Shown here piece by piece: positions 13,701-25,324 of a DNA stretch of 64,000 nt. The stretch lies in the NCBI RefSeq assembly GCF_023343835.1, contig NC_064447.1, positions 14,137,501 through 14,201,500 of the forward strand. Reading direction: 5' to 3'. This stretch comes from Lagopus muta. Its lineage: Eukaryota > Chordata > Aves > Galliformes > Phasianidae. The notes beneath the pieces are model-generated. The model did no database searches. It was not told the DNA's origin and saw only the letters and a program-made list of their open reading frames with translations. Numbering within the stretch: the stretch's first letter is position 1; every line of letters begins with the position of its first letter. The translations under genes and the position numbers were made by a program.

Positions 13701-16700
13701 GAGAACTCATTAAATAGGAACATCAAAACCCACCAGGGCCAACCACAGTTCTGCCCCAGGTTTTGGAAGAACCCCACTGCAAACTTCAGGAAAAGGAATG
13801 CTTTCACAGTTTTTAAAGATTCATCTTCTGTCAAGCAACAGGAAAGCAAGTACCCCACTGCAGTTTGTAACCCCACCACCAAAAGACAGGGAAAAAGAAA
13901 ATGGAGGCAACCTGAAGGGAAGCTGCTGAACTGCCATCTGCAAGCTAAAAAGACAATGACATGGCTGAACCTCAGGCTGTAATGACTCAAACTGTTCTTG
14001 GGAACATAAGATAGTTCCTAGTTTCAAAGCCAGACTTCACCAATCCTTACGTGTCAGCTTCCTGCAGTAAAAGTGACAGCGTTCTGCACCTCAGTTTGAT
14101 CCTCTGTACGTCAGGGCTGGGTTGGAGGAAGAGCTCACACTGGGCCAACAGCACTACAGCCAGCCCAGACTTCTGAATGACACAGACAGAACGCGCAGCA
14201 AGGCTGAAGTCTGTAATTAGAAAGCAACGCTGACCAAGGATGAATGAGGATGATCTGTCTAATGAAGAACTACAGGCAAGAGGGACAGATCACAAGACAG
14301 GAGAGTCACCCCTCAGAGACACCAGTGCTTCAGAGAGTAAGCTGGTGTTTCAAAAGGCATTAACATGGTGACCGGGGACACTGCCACCTACCTCCAGAGG
14401 AAACTTTTGAAGATGCTTGTACATATTCATTTCTCTTAATTCACAGGGCAAGTGGAGCCTGAAGATCACCAGCTAGCCACCATAGGATGATACTTCCAAA
14501 GTCACCTGTGACTATGATGAGATGGCCTCTGTCCAAATAACAGAGCAGTACTGCTTGTTTCTCCTCACCAAACGTTTTACATCAGAAATGGTTTTTAGTT
14601 CAATCAGCACTATTCACATACCATAGGGCAGAAGCCTGATTTGTGTTTCTGAGGGCATGAACTCCATCAGTGGGCTTTAGCTGTGTCAGTTACACTCTTG
14701 GCACAGCCACAACCAAAGAGTTTTCCTCATGTTCAAAAGCAGATGAATTTCTCTAATAACTGTGCACCAAATCAGAGGAGTAACAGAAAGGCTGCCTTCG
14801 TAGCTTAATAAAATTTTTTACACACCATTAACAGCTTTTTACGTTACCAATGCCCTCTCAGTATCCTTCTGTTCGGTGTGGCATTTAGAATGCATCTGCA
14901 TGCTGCACTCTTCATAAAATAGGTTTCCAGGCCAAGAAACGAGCTAGAACTACATTCAAGGTCTTGAGGAGTCAAAGAGGATTTTGAGCTGTAAGAGAAT
15001 AAGCCAGTGTAACCTTCCAGAACACCAAGCCTGCCTCTTCAGGATCCCGCTAACAGATGGAGCGGCACGCTTCCCACCAAATCCCACCAGCTTCTGCTGC
15101 AGCACCACAACATCAACTCCTTATCTAATCAGAACACAACCAAACAGTGCTTCTCTTCCCTCAGTATTATCACCGAGGCTTTGACTCCTCTAAATATCTG
15201 GGGAAAAGCATTGTGCAAAGGCTACGACACTGTCGTTACTCAGCGCTGGTCCTTGGGATTCCGACCAACAGCTCTCCAGCAGTGCTGAGAGCCCTGCAGT
15301 TGGAGCTGCTCAGCACAGCGCCTCACAGGAGTGCCATGAACAGAACTCTGGCTGCCCCCACAGAACTCTGGCTGCCCCCAACAGCACAAGGAGGATGACT
15401 GAAGAAAACTATTGAAATCAGGTCGCTTAAGAATGCCTTACAAATATTCAGACTCGCTCATTTCCCCAGATTTGGCTAAAAGGACCCTAGGCACAGAAAC
15501 TTTATTTGCAAATTACCCTTTCAAAAGAATCTCCTACAGCATCTCAGGATCACTACAAGAAAAATAAAGAAACCCTAAAGATACCAGCAGTCTACAACCC
15601 CGAGTCATCACAGAAGATACTCCCATATTCATTTTTTTCAGATTTCTTGGGTTTAGGGCAAGGTCTGCACAACCCACTGCCTGCCTTACTAAGCAAGGCA
15701 TAACATCTCTTCTGTCTCCTGGCTGGGCACACAAACATCCAGCATTAGTGGAAGGACTCCAGCAGCAGGACTGACCACACTGCTCACAGCTCAGGCTACT
15801 TTCCCTCACTGTTTAAAACATACATCTTCTAGATTAAGAGCTCCAGCTGGCACAGGATTCTCAGCCTGAACTAGTGGGATTTCAGCAGGCAGGTGCTGAC
15901 TCTCCAATGGACAGCAGTTTTAACAAAACCAAAAGGCATGTGACACAGCCTCTGCCATCACAGCCATCTCTATCACGTCTGTCACACTGAAACCTGATGC
16001 TGTTTAAGCTACTCCAACAAGTCTGCTTCCTACATGTTTTGAAGTGGACCAGACAGAGAAGGCTCAGACTTGCAGAAGATCATCACCTTTTCATAAGACA
16101 CCAGAAGGGCAGTTCTGATACATTCTAACAGAAGCAGGACTCTGTGTTTGAGCTGGGGCTGGCCAGGCACATAAATGCCTCAGCTGCACCAGCAGCAACC
16201 AGGCTGCCTTCACCCATTAGTCAATATCCTGGGATGAGCAGAGCTGAGAAGTGCAAAGGAACCATGCAGACTCATAACACTACTGTTATGCCTGCCTTCT
16301 TCCTTTTCCTTTTTTCTTAGATCATTTCTTTTACGGCTGTTGATCTCTGAAGTTGTCCTTTTATTGCAATCCCAACCAATAGCTGACTGCTTTTTCTGGT
16401 TTTCACCACTTTGTCAGGTCAACACTTGGAACCACATCGATTACCCTTCCTTACTTCTACAGTAAAGGCACTTCTAAAGTAAGAGAACTTCCAAACTCAA
16501 CAGTACTGATGGTCCCACTTAATACTGCCTGTTGCCCTGCTTGGCTCTGTGCAGCCTGGGCTGGGGAACAAGGAGATTCAGCGCAGGCACTGCTGGAGAA
16601 CAGAAGTGCCACGGTCAGAAACCACAGCATTTCACAATGAAGTCACGCTCCTCACTTGCAGTGGTCACAAGTGCACCAGAAAGAACTTCCTGGCACCCCT

Positions 16701-18344
16701 TCTCCAGACAACCCAGCCTCTGCATCCATCACTGAACTTCCTTTTCATTAAGAACACAGCTTGCAGATCTTCCTCCTCCATACAGAACAGATTCACGTTT
16801 GCAAGAAGCCTATTGTATCAATTACAGCAGTCGTCTGGAGCCCACTAGGATGCATCGCATTAAAGCACTGCAAAACTTCAGTGCTTTTTTAGTTAGCTCC
16901 ATTCTAATACACAAACAGAAAACCAAGCAATTATACAGACACTTCTCATCTCAAACATAAAACCCACGGCAGTTAATCTCTCAAGTGGAAGAGGGTTTTA
17001 CCTGCAGGCGGGACAGCCTCCAACTACAACAACAGAGGTGGTGGCAGCAGGCTGCTGAATGATGGTGTATGTGCTCGAGTAGTTCGGCTGCGAGGCCGGC
17101 GGAGGAACAGCATAGCCTAAAATAAAAACCAGAGCTGAATCACTGCATGCAAGGCATGGGGGACAACGATAACTTGGTAGAAGGTATGGAAAGGGAACAC
17201 GGAATGAAGGCAGACGCGTCTTGGCAAAGCACTGTAGAAGTCCACCAAAATCAGGGCTGAAACAAAAGTATCAGCAAACGCAACAAGAAAACCACTTCAT
17301 GAATCCAAGTATCTAGTACAATTTAACCATCTAAAAAGGGCATTAAGCTAATAATTAACTCTGAGTTTGGGTCAGCGCTGCTGGAACAGCAGGGAAAAAC
17401 AGCTTGAACAAGTGAGGACTGTGGATTTCAGTTTTGGACATCAAGTGTCAGCAACATCTCACTCCAGAAACAAAGCGGGGGACACAGAACAAACCCTGCT
17501 CTGGCTCCCAAAAGGTTATGGCTGCAGAAGTGGGAGGACAGCACAGCAGCAGAAGGGCAGCATGGCACAGAACGAAAATCCTTGCAGAAAATTCGCATTC
17601 TTAGTGAGCAAACGCGTTATCTGAACTGTAGTTAGAAGGTTACGTTATTACCACACTAACGCTAAGAACGAAGAAATTAGGGCTATCCGACGGGACGGGC
17701 AGGCGCAGCCACAAGTTGAGACGCACTTTCCCCAGCGCAATCTGTCCCGACTGAGGCGGCCCGGCTCGGACTCGTCCCGAACGGCGTTACCCACCGGCCG
17801 TTCCCCGCAGTTCGGTGCGGCAAAGCACGGCCGCCAGCCGCCCCACACCGCAGGAGGCCGCCGCGAGGCGCGGTACGAGCCGCCCCGTGCCCGAGGGCTC
17901 CTCAGCGCCGCCCGCTCCTGCCGGGACTCGCAGACCCCGTGAGGAACCGAGCCGCAGCCCTCCAGAGGAACCGAAGGGGGCCCGAAAAAAACGACGCTAG
18001 GCAGGGTGCGTCGCGAGTCGCGCCGGGTCGTTTCCGCCCGCTCGTATTTCCGCGGAGAAGCCGCGCAGCCGCTCCCGGGCGCACGGAGCCGGCAGACGGC
18101 ACCGGCCACGGCCCGCGGCCCTTCCCGAGGCTACCGGCCCCGCCCGGCCCCGCCGTGCCGCCCCCGCCTCGCACCCACCTGCGGCGGCCGCGGCGCCCGG
18201 GTAAGGGTACGGCGGGGGCGGCTGGAAGCCGGGCTGCGGGGCGGGGATGGCGCCGTAGTTGCTCTGCCCGTAGTCGTAGCCCGCGCCCGGCGCGGCGGGG
18301 CTATAGGCGGGCGGCCGCTCCTGCAGCAGCGGCTTGCTGTCCAT
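7772..18344 (-). CDS. BRI3: BRI3, brain protein I3 (small lysosomal/endosomal membrane protein)
   Basis: Three coding exons on the minus strand, 18344-18179, 17116-17002 and 7904-7772, give 137 residues; human BRI3 has 125. The ATG at 18344 opens [14 protein letters not shown], matching the mammalian start. The N-terminal half is Pro/Tyr-rich, with two PPxY motifs (PPAY 11-14, PPPY 43-46), the type of ligand bound by NEDD4-family WW domains. The C-terminal half holds CPAC (Cys90, Cys93), then a hydrophobic stretch (about 104-124), then basic RQRR and CPNC (Cys129, Cys132). Known of the family: membrane localisation in late endosomes/lysosomes and a link to TNF-induced cell death. The pattern of two CxxC knuckles flanking a hydrophobic segment resembles the LITAF-type membrane-inserted zinc ribbon; that parallel is my inference. 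The gene starts in a CpG island and is head to head with TECPR1. Confidence 0.95.
7905..17001 (-). other. BRI3: BRI3 intron 2, about 9.1 kb
   Basis: Large intron between the exon carrying the first CxxC motif and the final exon. I searched both strands by eye for coding exons with family resemblance, CR1 ends and RNA genes and found none I can support. The only clear structure is the 20-bp tandem duplication at 15341-15380. Open frames of up to 133 codons here look like chance. Confidence 0.6.
15341..15380. repeat. Perfect 20-bp tandem duplication
   Basis: The unit cagaactctggctgccccca occurs twice head to tail with no mismatch. It lies in BRI3 intron 2. Two copies only, so probably a recent slippage event and possibly length-polymorphic. 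Confidence 0.85.
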
Positions 18345-18800
18345 GCTGAGCGCGGAGCGGAGCGACGACCGCCGGCGGGGCGAGGAGGAAGCGGCGCCCT
18401 CGCCTCGGCGCCCAACTTGCCGGGCGCCGCCCTCCGCCCCGCCCGGGGGCGCCGGAGCTCGGCGGCAGCGGCGCGAGTTCCCCCGAGGCGGCGGCGCGGC
18501 GGGCGGGGGGAGGCGGAGCGGCCCCTGGCGGGCGGGCGGCCCCTGCCCTGCGCCGTGCGCCCCGCCGCGGGAGGGAGGGCGGGCGGCCCCGGCTGCCGAG
18601 CGCGCGGCCGGTCACAAGACTGCACCCCACGTGACTCCGCTTCCCAGCGGCGCGGGTGACTCCGAGGCGCCGCCTTAAAGGGGCCGCGGCACGGAGCCGG
18701 GCGGGGCTCCTCCGTATGGCATCGGGTACCGAGCACCGGGTACCGGGCATCGGCCGCGCTCTGCCGGCACCTCCCGCCTACCGCGCGTCGCAGGGGCTCT
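17690..18800 (-). promoter_or_regulatory. BRI3: CpG-island promoter and exon 1 of BRI3
   Basis: Very G+C-rich sequence with frequent CpG, covering the 5' UTR and coding exon 1 of BRI3 and running about 450 bp upstream. No TATA box is visible close to the ATG, which fits a dispersed CpG-island start. Boundaries are judged by eye. Long open frames on both strands within the island are a by-product of G+C content. Confidence 0.8.
18628..18635. promoter_or_regulatory. CACGTGAC E-box (CLEAR-like) upstream of BRI3
   Basis: CCCACGTGACT lies about 285 bp upstream of the BRI3 ATG inside its CpG island. The core CACGTGAC matches eight of ten positions of the palindromic CLEAR element (GTCACGTGAC) recognised by TFEB/TFE3/MITF. 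It can equally be a USF or MYC/MAX E-box. Function is inferred from position only. Confidence 0.4.
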
Positions 18801-19255
18801 TGCAGGAAAAGTGAAAAGCACAATTGCAATGCGATGCGGTGCGGTGCGGCGCTTCCTCATCTAGGAAAAGACGCTTTCCCGAAACGAATGTCATGCAACG
18901 GGGAGAAATCCTCTTTGGAGATTTGGGAAGTGCCGCGGACGCGGGGAGGGGCTCTGAGCGCCGCCTCCCCGCTACGGGTGCTCACAGCCCGGCTCGGACA
19001 TCAGCGCGGCGGAGTAACGTTGTCCCTCGTTCACGCAGCAACCTCACCGCTCTGCCGGGCACTGAAACCAACGCCTGGCCCAAATCCTGCTGGATTTTAC
19101 AAAATATCCCTCGTTACCTCCTTACAGAACAGACGTCACTAATGTAACAACAGCCACTGAACGAAGCTCGGCCTCAGGCACCGCTGTACGCGAAGCCCCC
19201 GGGCACGGAGGTGCAGCGGAGCCGTCAGCAGGAGCCGGGAGCTGCCGGCCACGGC

Positions 19256-19289
19256 ACCCGACCTCACGTGGAACCCGACCTCACGTGGA
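19256..19289. repeat. Perfect 17-bp tandem duplication carrying two CACGTG E-boxes
   Basis: The unit acccgacctcacgtgga is repeated twice head to tail. Each copy contains TCACGTGG. It lies in the interval between the BRI3 and TECPR1 CpG islands, so it places two identical E-boxes 17 bp apart between two divergent genes. Confidence 0.85.
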
Positions 19290-20159
19290 AGTTCCAACAC
19301 GAGGAAGCTGCTCTGCCTGTAAGCAGCATGTCATGGGAGTCGGGCTCCTTGCACAGCCATTCCTGCCACGCGGGCAGTCGGGCAAGGTCACAGGGCTGTA
19401 GTTCAGATCCAAGCCGTGCGAAATTCACAGAAAATACTCCTTAACTTCTTCTGATGCCCAGAAAATAGGTCTTGGTTTCATCCACTTAAAAAGACGTCTG
19501 GACTAATAACCACTAACTGTATCAGAAACATGGCTGCCCAAACCCCTGCAGAATGAAATTCTGATCATCAAATGGCGTTTTATAAATAAATTTCACTAAA
19601 ATGCTCAAATCATCAGAATGGTGCTGGGAGCAGTGCTGCAAAGCGCCCAGTGACATGGCAGGCAGCTCTGCCCCATGGACACCGAGCCCGTGGAGTGGGG
19701 CATGGGGCACAGAGCAGGGCATGGGGCACAGAGCAGGGCACAGAGCTTGCTGTGTCCTCCACAGCCACCAGAAGCCCCCGGTCTGATCCCCATCAGCCTG
19801 CCCGCTCCCTGTGAGGGAGGCCTGCAATGAAGGACAGCTCTCCATCCTCCTGCACTATCTTTGGTATGCGCAATAATCAGAAATATTTTTTCTTTGCAGG
19901 TCTCCTCGCGTGGCAGTGCGAACTGACAGTCGTGGAAGTTCTCGTCTGTCTCCTGAGATTTCTGACTCCCTTCAGAACGGCTTGGAACGTGGCATCAAAA
20001 GTGGACCTCTCCCTGCAAACCCCTGCACCGCAGCTCTGTGTTTGGCAGCGGGCCGCAGGAGGCCAAGCGGCACGTTGGGTGTCCTTCCCTCCCCTCCCCA
20101 CACCCCGAGCTGTGCCAGGAAGGATCCCCTCGGTCTGATGCTCCAGACAAGGTGTTTAC
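19290..20159. other. Spacer between the BRI3 and TECPR1 CpG islands
   Basis: About 0.9 kb of less CpG-dense sequence between the two divergent promoters. It holds the 19-bp tandem repeat at 19701-19746 and, at the right end, a forkhead-type TGTTTACA (20153-20160). No exon can be supported. Confidence 0.5.
19701..19746. repeat. 19-bp tandem repeat, about 2.4 copies
   Basis: The unit catggggcacagagcaggg is present twice (19701-19719, 19720-19738) and followed by a truncated third copy (cacagagc). It lies in the BRI3-TECPR1 intergenic interval. Confidence 0.85.
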
Positions 20160-20980
20160 ATTTACGCTAAGCGCAACCCCACGTAAACGCCGTTCGTTCC
20201 AACCCGGCCGGCAACCGGCACCCAGCGCACGGAGCCGCCCTCTCCTGCCCCAGCCGCTTTCCCCGCGGAACGGAAGCCTCCCGCAGACGCAGCCCCGCAC
20301 AGGGCGCTGCCGTGACGCTGCCCGCCCACCGGCGGCGGGACGGCCATTGGGAGCGCGGCCGTCACCGCCCCGCGCCGCCGCGCTGCGGGGCCGCCGCGCC
20401 GGGCCGCGCCGGGGCGAAGCGGACTCCGTTCCGCAGAAGAGGAGCGGCAAGGCCGGCACAGGGCGGGTGAGCGGCGGGAGGGCGCGGAGCCCCGCGGGAA
20501 GGGAGCGGCGGACGGGGCGGCGCTGACAGCCGTGGGCGCGGGGCGGCTGCCCGGCCTCGGCGACGGCTCCGCCTCGGCCGCCCCGGGTCTCTCGGCGCTG
20601 CTCGTGCGACGCGTTCCGAGATCCGCGCGGATGCGCGGCGGCGAGCCCACGGCCGCGGTGCCGCCGTTAGAACGGCGACGCGCGCTCCTTCCCCATGAAT
20701 TAACGTCGTCTGCGGCCGTCTCGCGGTCGAAGTCCCGCGGCGGGGCTCTCGGGCTGCGGGCGCTCGGCGGCAGCTGCCGGGCCGAACCGCAGGCGCGGAG
20801 CTGCGCGTGGAATTCTCCGTCTCGGTTTCGCCGCATTCATCGCGGCGGCCGTAGCCGTACTGACGGCAGCGCGGCTGAGCTGCGTGGGAGGCGGCGGGGG
20901 CCGGGGGCCGCCCCGGGAACGGCAGCAGCACCGCAGGCACCCGGCTTCGCCTGCAGCACAGCCCGCATACCTTCCGTTCC
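20160..20980 (+). promoter_or_regulatory. TECPR1: CpG-island promoter and presumed non-coding exon 1 of TECPR1
   Basis: Dense CpG, G+C-rich block directly upstream of the first TECPR1 coding exon. The acceptor just before the start codon (cctttcag/ac ATG) shows that a 5' non-coding exon must lie upstream. A possible donor is gggcgg/gtgagc at 20466/20467, but I cannot prove it. Boundaries are judged by eye. Confidence 0.7.
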
Positions 20981-21291
20981 TCTGGGATTTCCCACAGTTC
21001 TCCTCCAAACTCTCCGTCTCAAAATTTCAAAGGACGATACCCAGAAAGCCGTTTATTTCAGCTGCCTTGAATATCTTAATTCAGCTGTGTGAATTTTCGG
21101 AAGCATACAGGTTGTTTAAATGCACATCTCTGACTGAAAGAGCCCTGGCCATCAGCTTCACAGGGGCTCTTTTTAAAATACTGCTCTTCACTTTTTTTCC
21201 ACGTCATTTGACTGGGGCTGGCTCTGAGCAAAACGGAACCCGTTTTTCAAAGCCGACATTTCCACTGATCACCCCTTTTTGCCTTTCAGAC

Positions 21292-24200
21292 ATGGCCATG
21301 CCCAGTTCCCTTCTGTGGGCTGTTGACATTTTCGGGAGGGTTTACACTCTGCCTACAGTTGGCCAATACTGGGAGCTCTGTAAGGACGCACAGCTGGAAT
21401 TCAAGCGGGTCTCTGCTGTCAAGCAGTGCTGCTGGGGAATAGCCTGCGACCATCAGGTGTACACCTACGTATTCTCGGGCGACGTTCCCATCAGATACCA
21501 GGAAGAAACCTATGAAAATCAGGTATGCGGTGTTATGGGTACTTCTGCCATCTACTCTTCAGAATGAAACAACAGTACATCCTTAGACCAGCTGTCTCTG
21601 AACGTTTTTCTCATCCTATAAGTTGTGCTTCTGAGGAGCACAAACGTGCCAGGTACGTTACTCTTTCAGTGTTTTCATTCCCAAAGGAAAGTCTTTCCTA
21701 AAGCAACGGCAGCAGTGCTGCAGCACTCTGCACAGCGCTTCAGATGGGAGCTGATGAGCGCAGTGGGTGACAAGCACACATTCCCTGACAGAAACATCCA
21801 GTGTAACTTCCAGCCAACAAAAGCACATTATTCTTAAGAAAATACTATTTTTGTAATGTATCAGTGGATTATCTGATATGGACACTGACTCTTCATTAAA
21901 GTCCATTTCCAGCTTTTTTGTATTAAAAATGTTATTAAGATGATCCTTTCCATGGAAGATACTTGGAAAGAATGTCTTTAAATTAGTATTTTAAAGAAAA
22001 CTTCTCTGTTTTCTTTTTAACTTAACCAGAAATTATTTGAGAGACAAAACAGGAGGATTCTCTTCAATACATTTCACAGCTTTCTAAGGGGTAAAGGGAG
22101 AAATGTAAGCTGAGAACAGACGTTAACTTACCTACATAGGTGAAAATATAACAAACTAATTTAATACATAATTTAACACTGATACAACTTTCCACTCCAG
22201 AATGTTCCTTCTTCAAGGAAACACGTTGTTTAAGAAGTGCAAAACTTTAAAAGCTATTTGGTTTGTTACTGTAAACTTTTGTTTGTTGTAGCCTAAGAAA
22301 AATGGAAAACAGGATATTGGAAAATACAAAAAAGTTTTCTGCAAGAGCCAACAACAACAGAATTAAACTCCAGCAGCACTCTGACATGCAGGGCAGCATT
22401 ACCTGACAAACCTCACCAGTGTTTCTATAATGGGCAACACTGTGGGGGAAAAAAAAAGAATCACAGCTGTGCTGGTGAGAAGCCAAGCAAGTTATCTGTT
22501 CTGCAACTGATTAAAGCCAGATTTAGGAAAAAAAAAAAAAAAAATCCTCTTTGTAACATAAGGTACAAGAGCATTTCCTGATGTAGTTGTCTTGACGTGG
22601 TTTCTGGCATAGAAACAATGCTGTTTTCCTGGTGTAGGCAAGATGCTAATCATCTTTCTCCCATGAGTTACACCAGAAATCCCAGTGCCATCTACGCAGC
22701 AGTTATCCTAACACTGCAGTGTCACACATCACCAGTGCACTGCTAGCAGTAAGCTGCATCGCTGGGCATTCCTGTTTATGCAGCTGAAAGCTACTCGGCT
22801 GGGACCAGCACTGCAGCCCAGCAACCCTTCTGTGATACTTTAGAAAAGCTGCTTCCAAAGAACACGAACTGCAGTTGCAGCATCAACTCCTGCTCATCCA
22901 CCCCAAGAACCAATCTCATTCTGATCTAGTCTGAAAATAAACCCATTGCTCATGATTCCGTTGGGGTTTGCAGATTCCACTGTGGCGAGGGGACCTCAAG
23001 TAAAACATTTCCTTTATTTCCTGGCAGCGCTGGAATCCAGTCGGGGGCTTTTGTGAGAAATTACTGCCCAGTGACCGCTGGCAGTGGAGCGATGTGAGCG
23101 GGCTGAAGCATCAGCAGCTTGATAGCTTCACACTGCCTTCACCACACTGGGAGTGGGAGTCTGACTGGTATGTGGATGAAAATATTGGAGGGGAACCAAC
23201 AGAGAAAGGGGTAGGTGAACAATACTGAAAAGAGATCTGTTCTGGGAACCCTTAGTCTGTAAGCTAGGAGGCATTTGTAGAAGTGGGAGAAAGGTCTGTG
23301 AAAATAGAAAGCACTTAAGTTGCCATAGCTGCTTCTTTCTGGGAGATAGCTCAACTACAGCACAGCATGAGGAAGAATCTTGTTTGAAGGCTTCTTAAAT
23401 TTATAGAAGTTGTTTCTTTTCCTTGGATTGGGCCATGAACTGCTGCCAGCTTGGTATCACTGCTTTTCATAATCATTATGAAGAAAGCAAAATGCTTTAC
23501 TGTGTCTTGTTTGTTCTGTACATATCATGCAGAGGAATTGGGACATGATTCATAAATCCTTCATAGAATTAGCTGGTCTGTTTAATCAGGCTGTCGGGAC
23601 ATGCACAGAAACTTGTGCTGGGTTTGTAAGAATGACGGTGTGCAGAATTCCTCCAAGTAAAGATTTCAGGCTTTTCCTTGCTGCAGATTTTCATGAAAGA
23701 AAACTTCTGTTTGCAGGGCTGGACTTACGCCATAGACTTCCCCAGTACCTACACGAAGGATAAGAAATGGAATTCTTGTGTGAGACGCAGGAGGTGGATC
23801 AGATACAGGAGATACAAGTCACGGGATGTTTGGGCGAAGGTTCTGGAGATCTTTTTCATATTAACTGAAGTGATTTTTCTGAAATCACAAACTAATATCC
23901 CTGTGCTTATAGTTGATTATTGTTGCCCTCCAATTTGGACCTGGATTCCTTGATTTCCAGCCTTGTAATTTGTGCGAGCATAAATGGAAATTGGGATTTT
24001 CCATAGGAACCCGTGGCAGTAAGGTGCCACATTTCATGCTAATGCCATAGAGATGCTCAGCTCCTTTACAAATTTCAAACCAACTGTTTAAGTTACCTGG
24101 TTATTTCACAAAGCATTCTCTTTCAAGACAGTGCCTGTTTAACATCATTTACCAGCTCTGTCCTTTATCTGTATGAATAACTGTTCCTTTAATAATTTCT

Positions 24201-25289
24201 GTTCCGTTCTGAGAACGTGCAGAAATTGTAGTTCATGATGTTCCAGCTCTCCAATTCAAAGAACATTTCCATGGAGTGTTCTGCAGCAGAAATTTCCTTA
24301 GCTGGGGGCTGAAACAATGACTCCATATTGCTCCAGCTGTTTCTCCACTCTGTATCTAGTAGCCTACAATGACAGGCAGAAGCTCCATGCCTCACCATTT
24401 TAGTAAACAACACTTAAAGCCATCCACACTGATCAAACTAAGCCATCAGCCAGCTCACCAATTCACTGCAGCACTTTCCTTCTGTTCCCAACCATCCTAC
24501 CCTTGCTTCAGATTGTGTCACACGATGACCCAGACCGGTTGCCAGACCCGTTCAATGACATCTCGACTGGAGGATGGGAAATCACCGATGAGCCTCCCGG
24601 CCGCTTATCAGTATGGGCAGTTTCTTTACAAGGAAGGGTGCGTGCATATTACATAAGTTTCCTAATTTGAATTACTACTGAAAAGGAATTAAATACTTTT
24701 AAAGCAAGACAGGTTTGTTATCATCTTACACCGGTAAGAAACTATACTGTTTGTGCATCTGGCAGAGGATCTAAGAACTGCTGTAAGACTACATTGTTTG
24801 ACAACCTGTACTCTAAATGGGGAGGCTTAGTATCTCCTATGGTTGCTGGGCTTTCGAAGCATTAAACCTCTATAAACAGCCGAGTCTTACAAACTTGGGC
24901 TGACTGGTCCTGAAAACTGCTCACTGTGGCACCAGTTAACAAAGAGAAAGGCCTGCTCCTTAAAGTTCTCTAGAATTGGAGAGATTTGAGGTTCTGTTAG
25001 AGTTTCCAAACTTAGCAACATGGAATCCAGCTCTGGAACGTTACCATTTTCTATTGAAAACTATCCATCTTTTTTCTTTGTTTTTAGGCCATCCTAAAGT
25101 CTATCATCTTTTGCTCAGTGATGTAAAGATGGCTTCTTTCTTTCCATTATTGTTAGAGTTGAGTAGCCTTCTTTGTCTCTAAACAATTTCTACCTTGTGG
25201 TTTCATGAAGAACAACATTCTAACAGGTAGCCTGAGACTTTAAATCACGCTTCACTCTGCCTGGCAAAGTAGAAAATCTTGGTTAAATT

Positions 25290-25324
<35 letters not shown>

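Noticed and set aside
17648-18829. Several overlapping open frames of 90-232 codons in the BRI3 CpG island
   Set aside because: Arg/Ala/Pro-rich frames on both strands are typical of G+C-rich sequence. Only the frame starting at 18344 matches a known protein and ends in a proper donor.
20038-20940. Open frames of 162-224 codons around the TECPR1 promoter
   Set aside because: Compositional by-products of the CpG island, with no domain, no conservation that I recognise and no convincing splice context.
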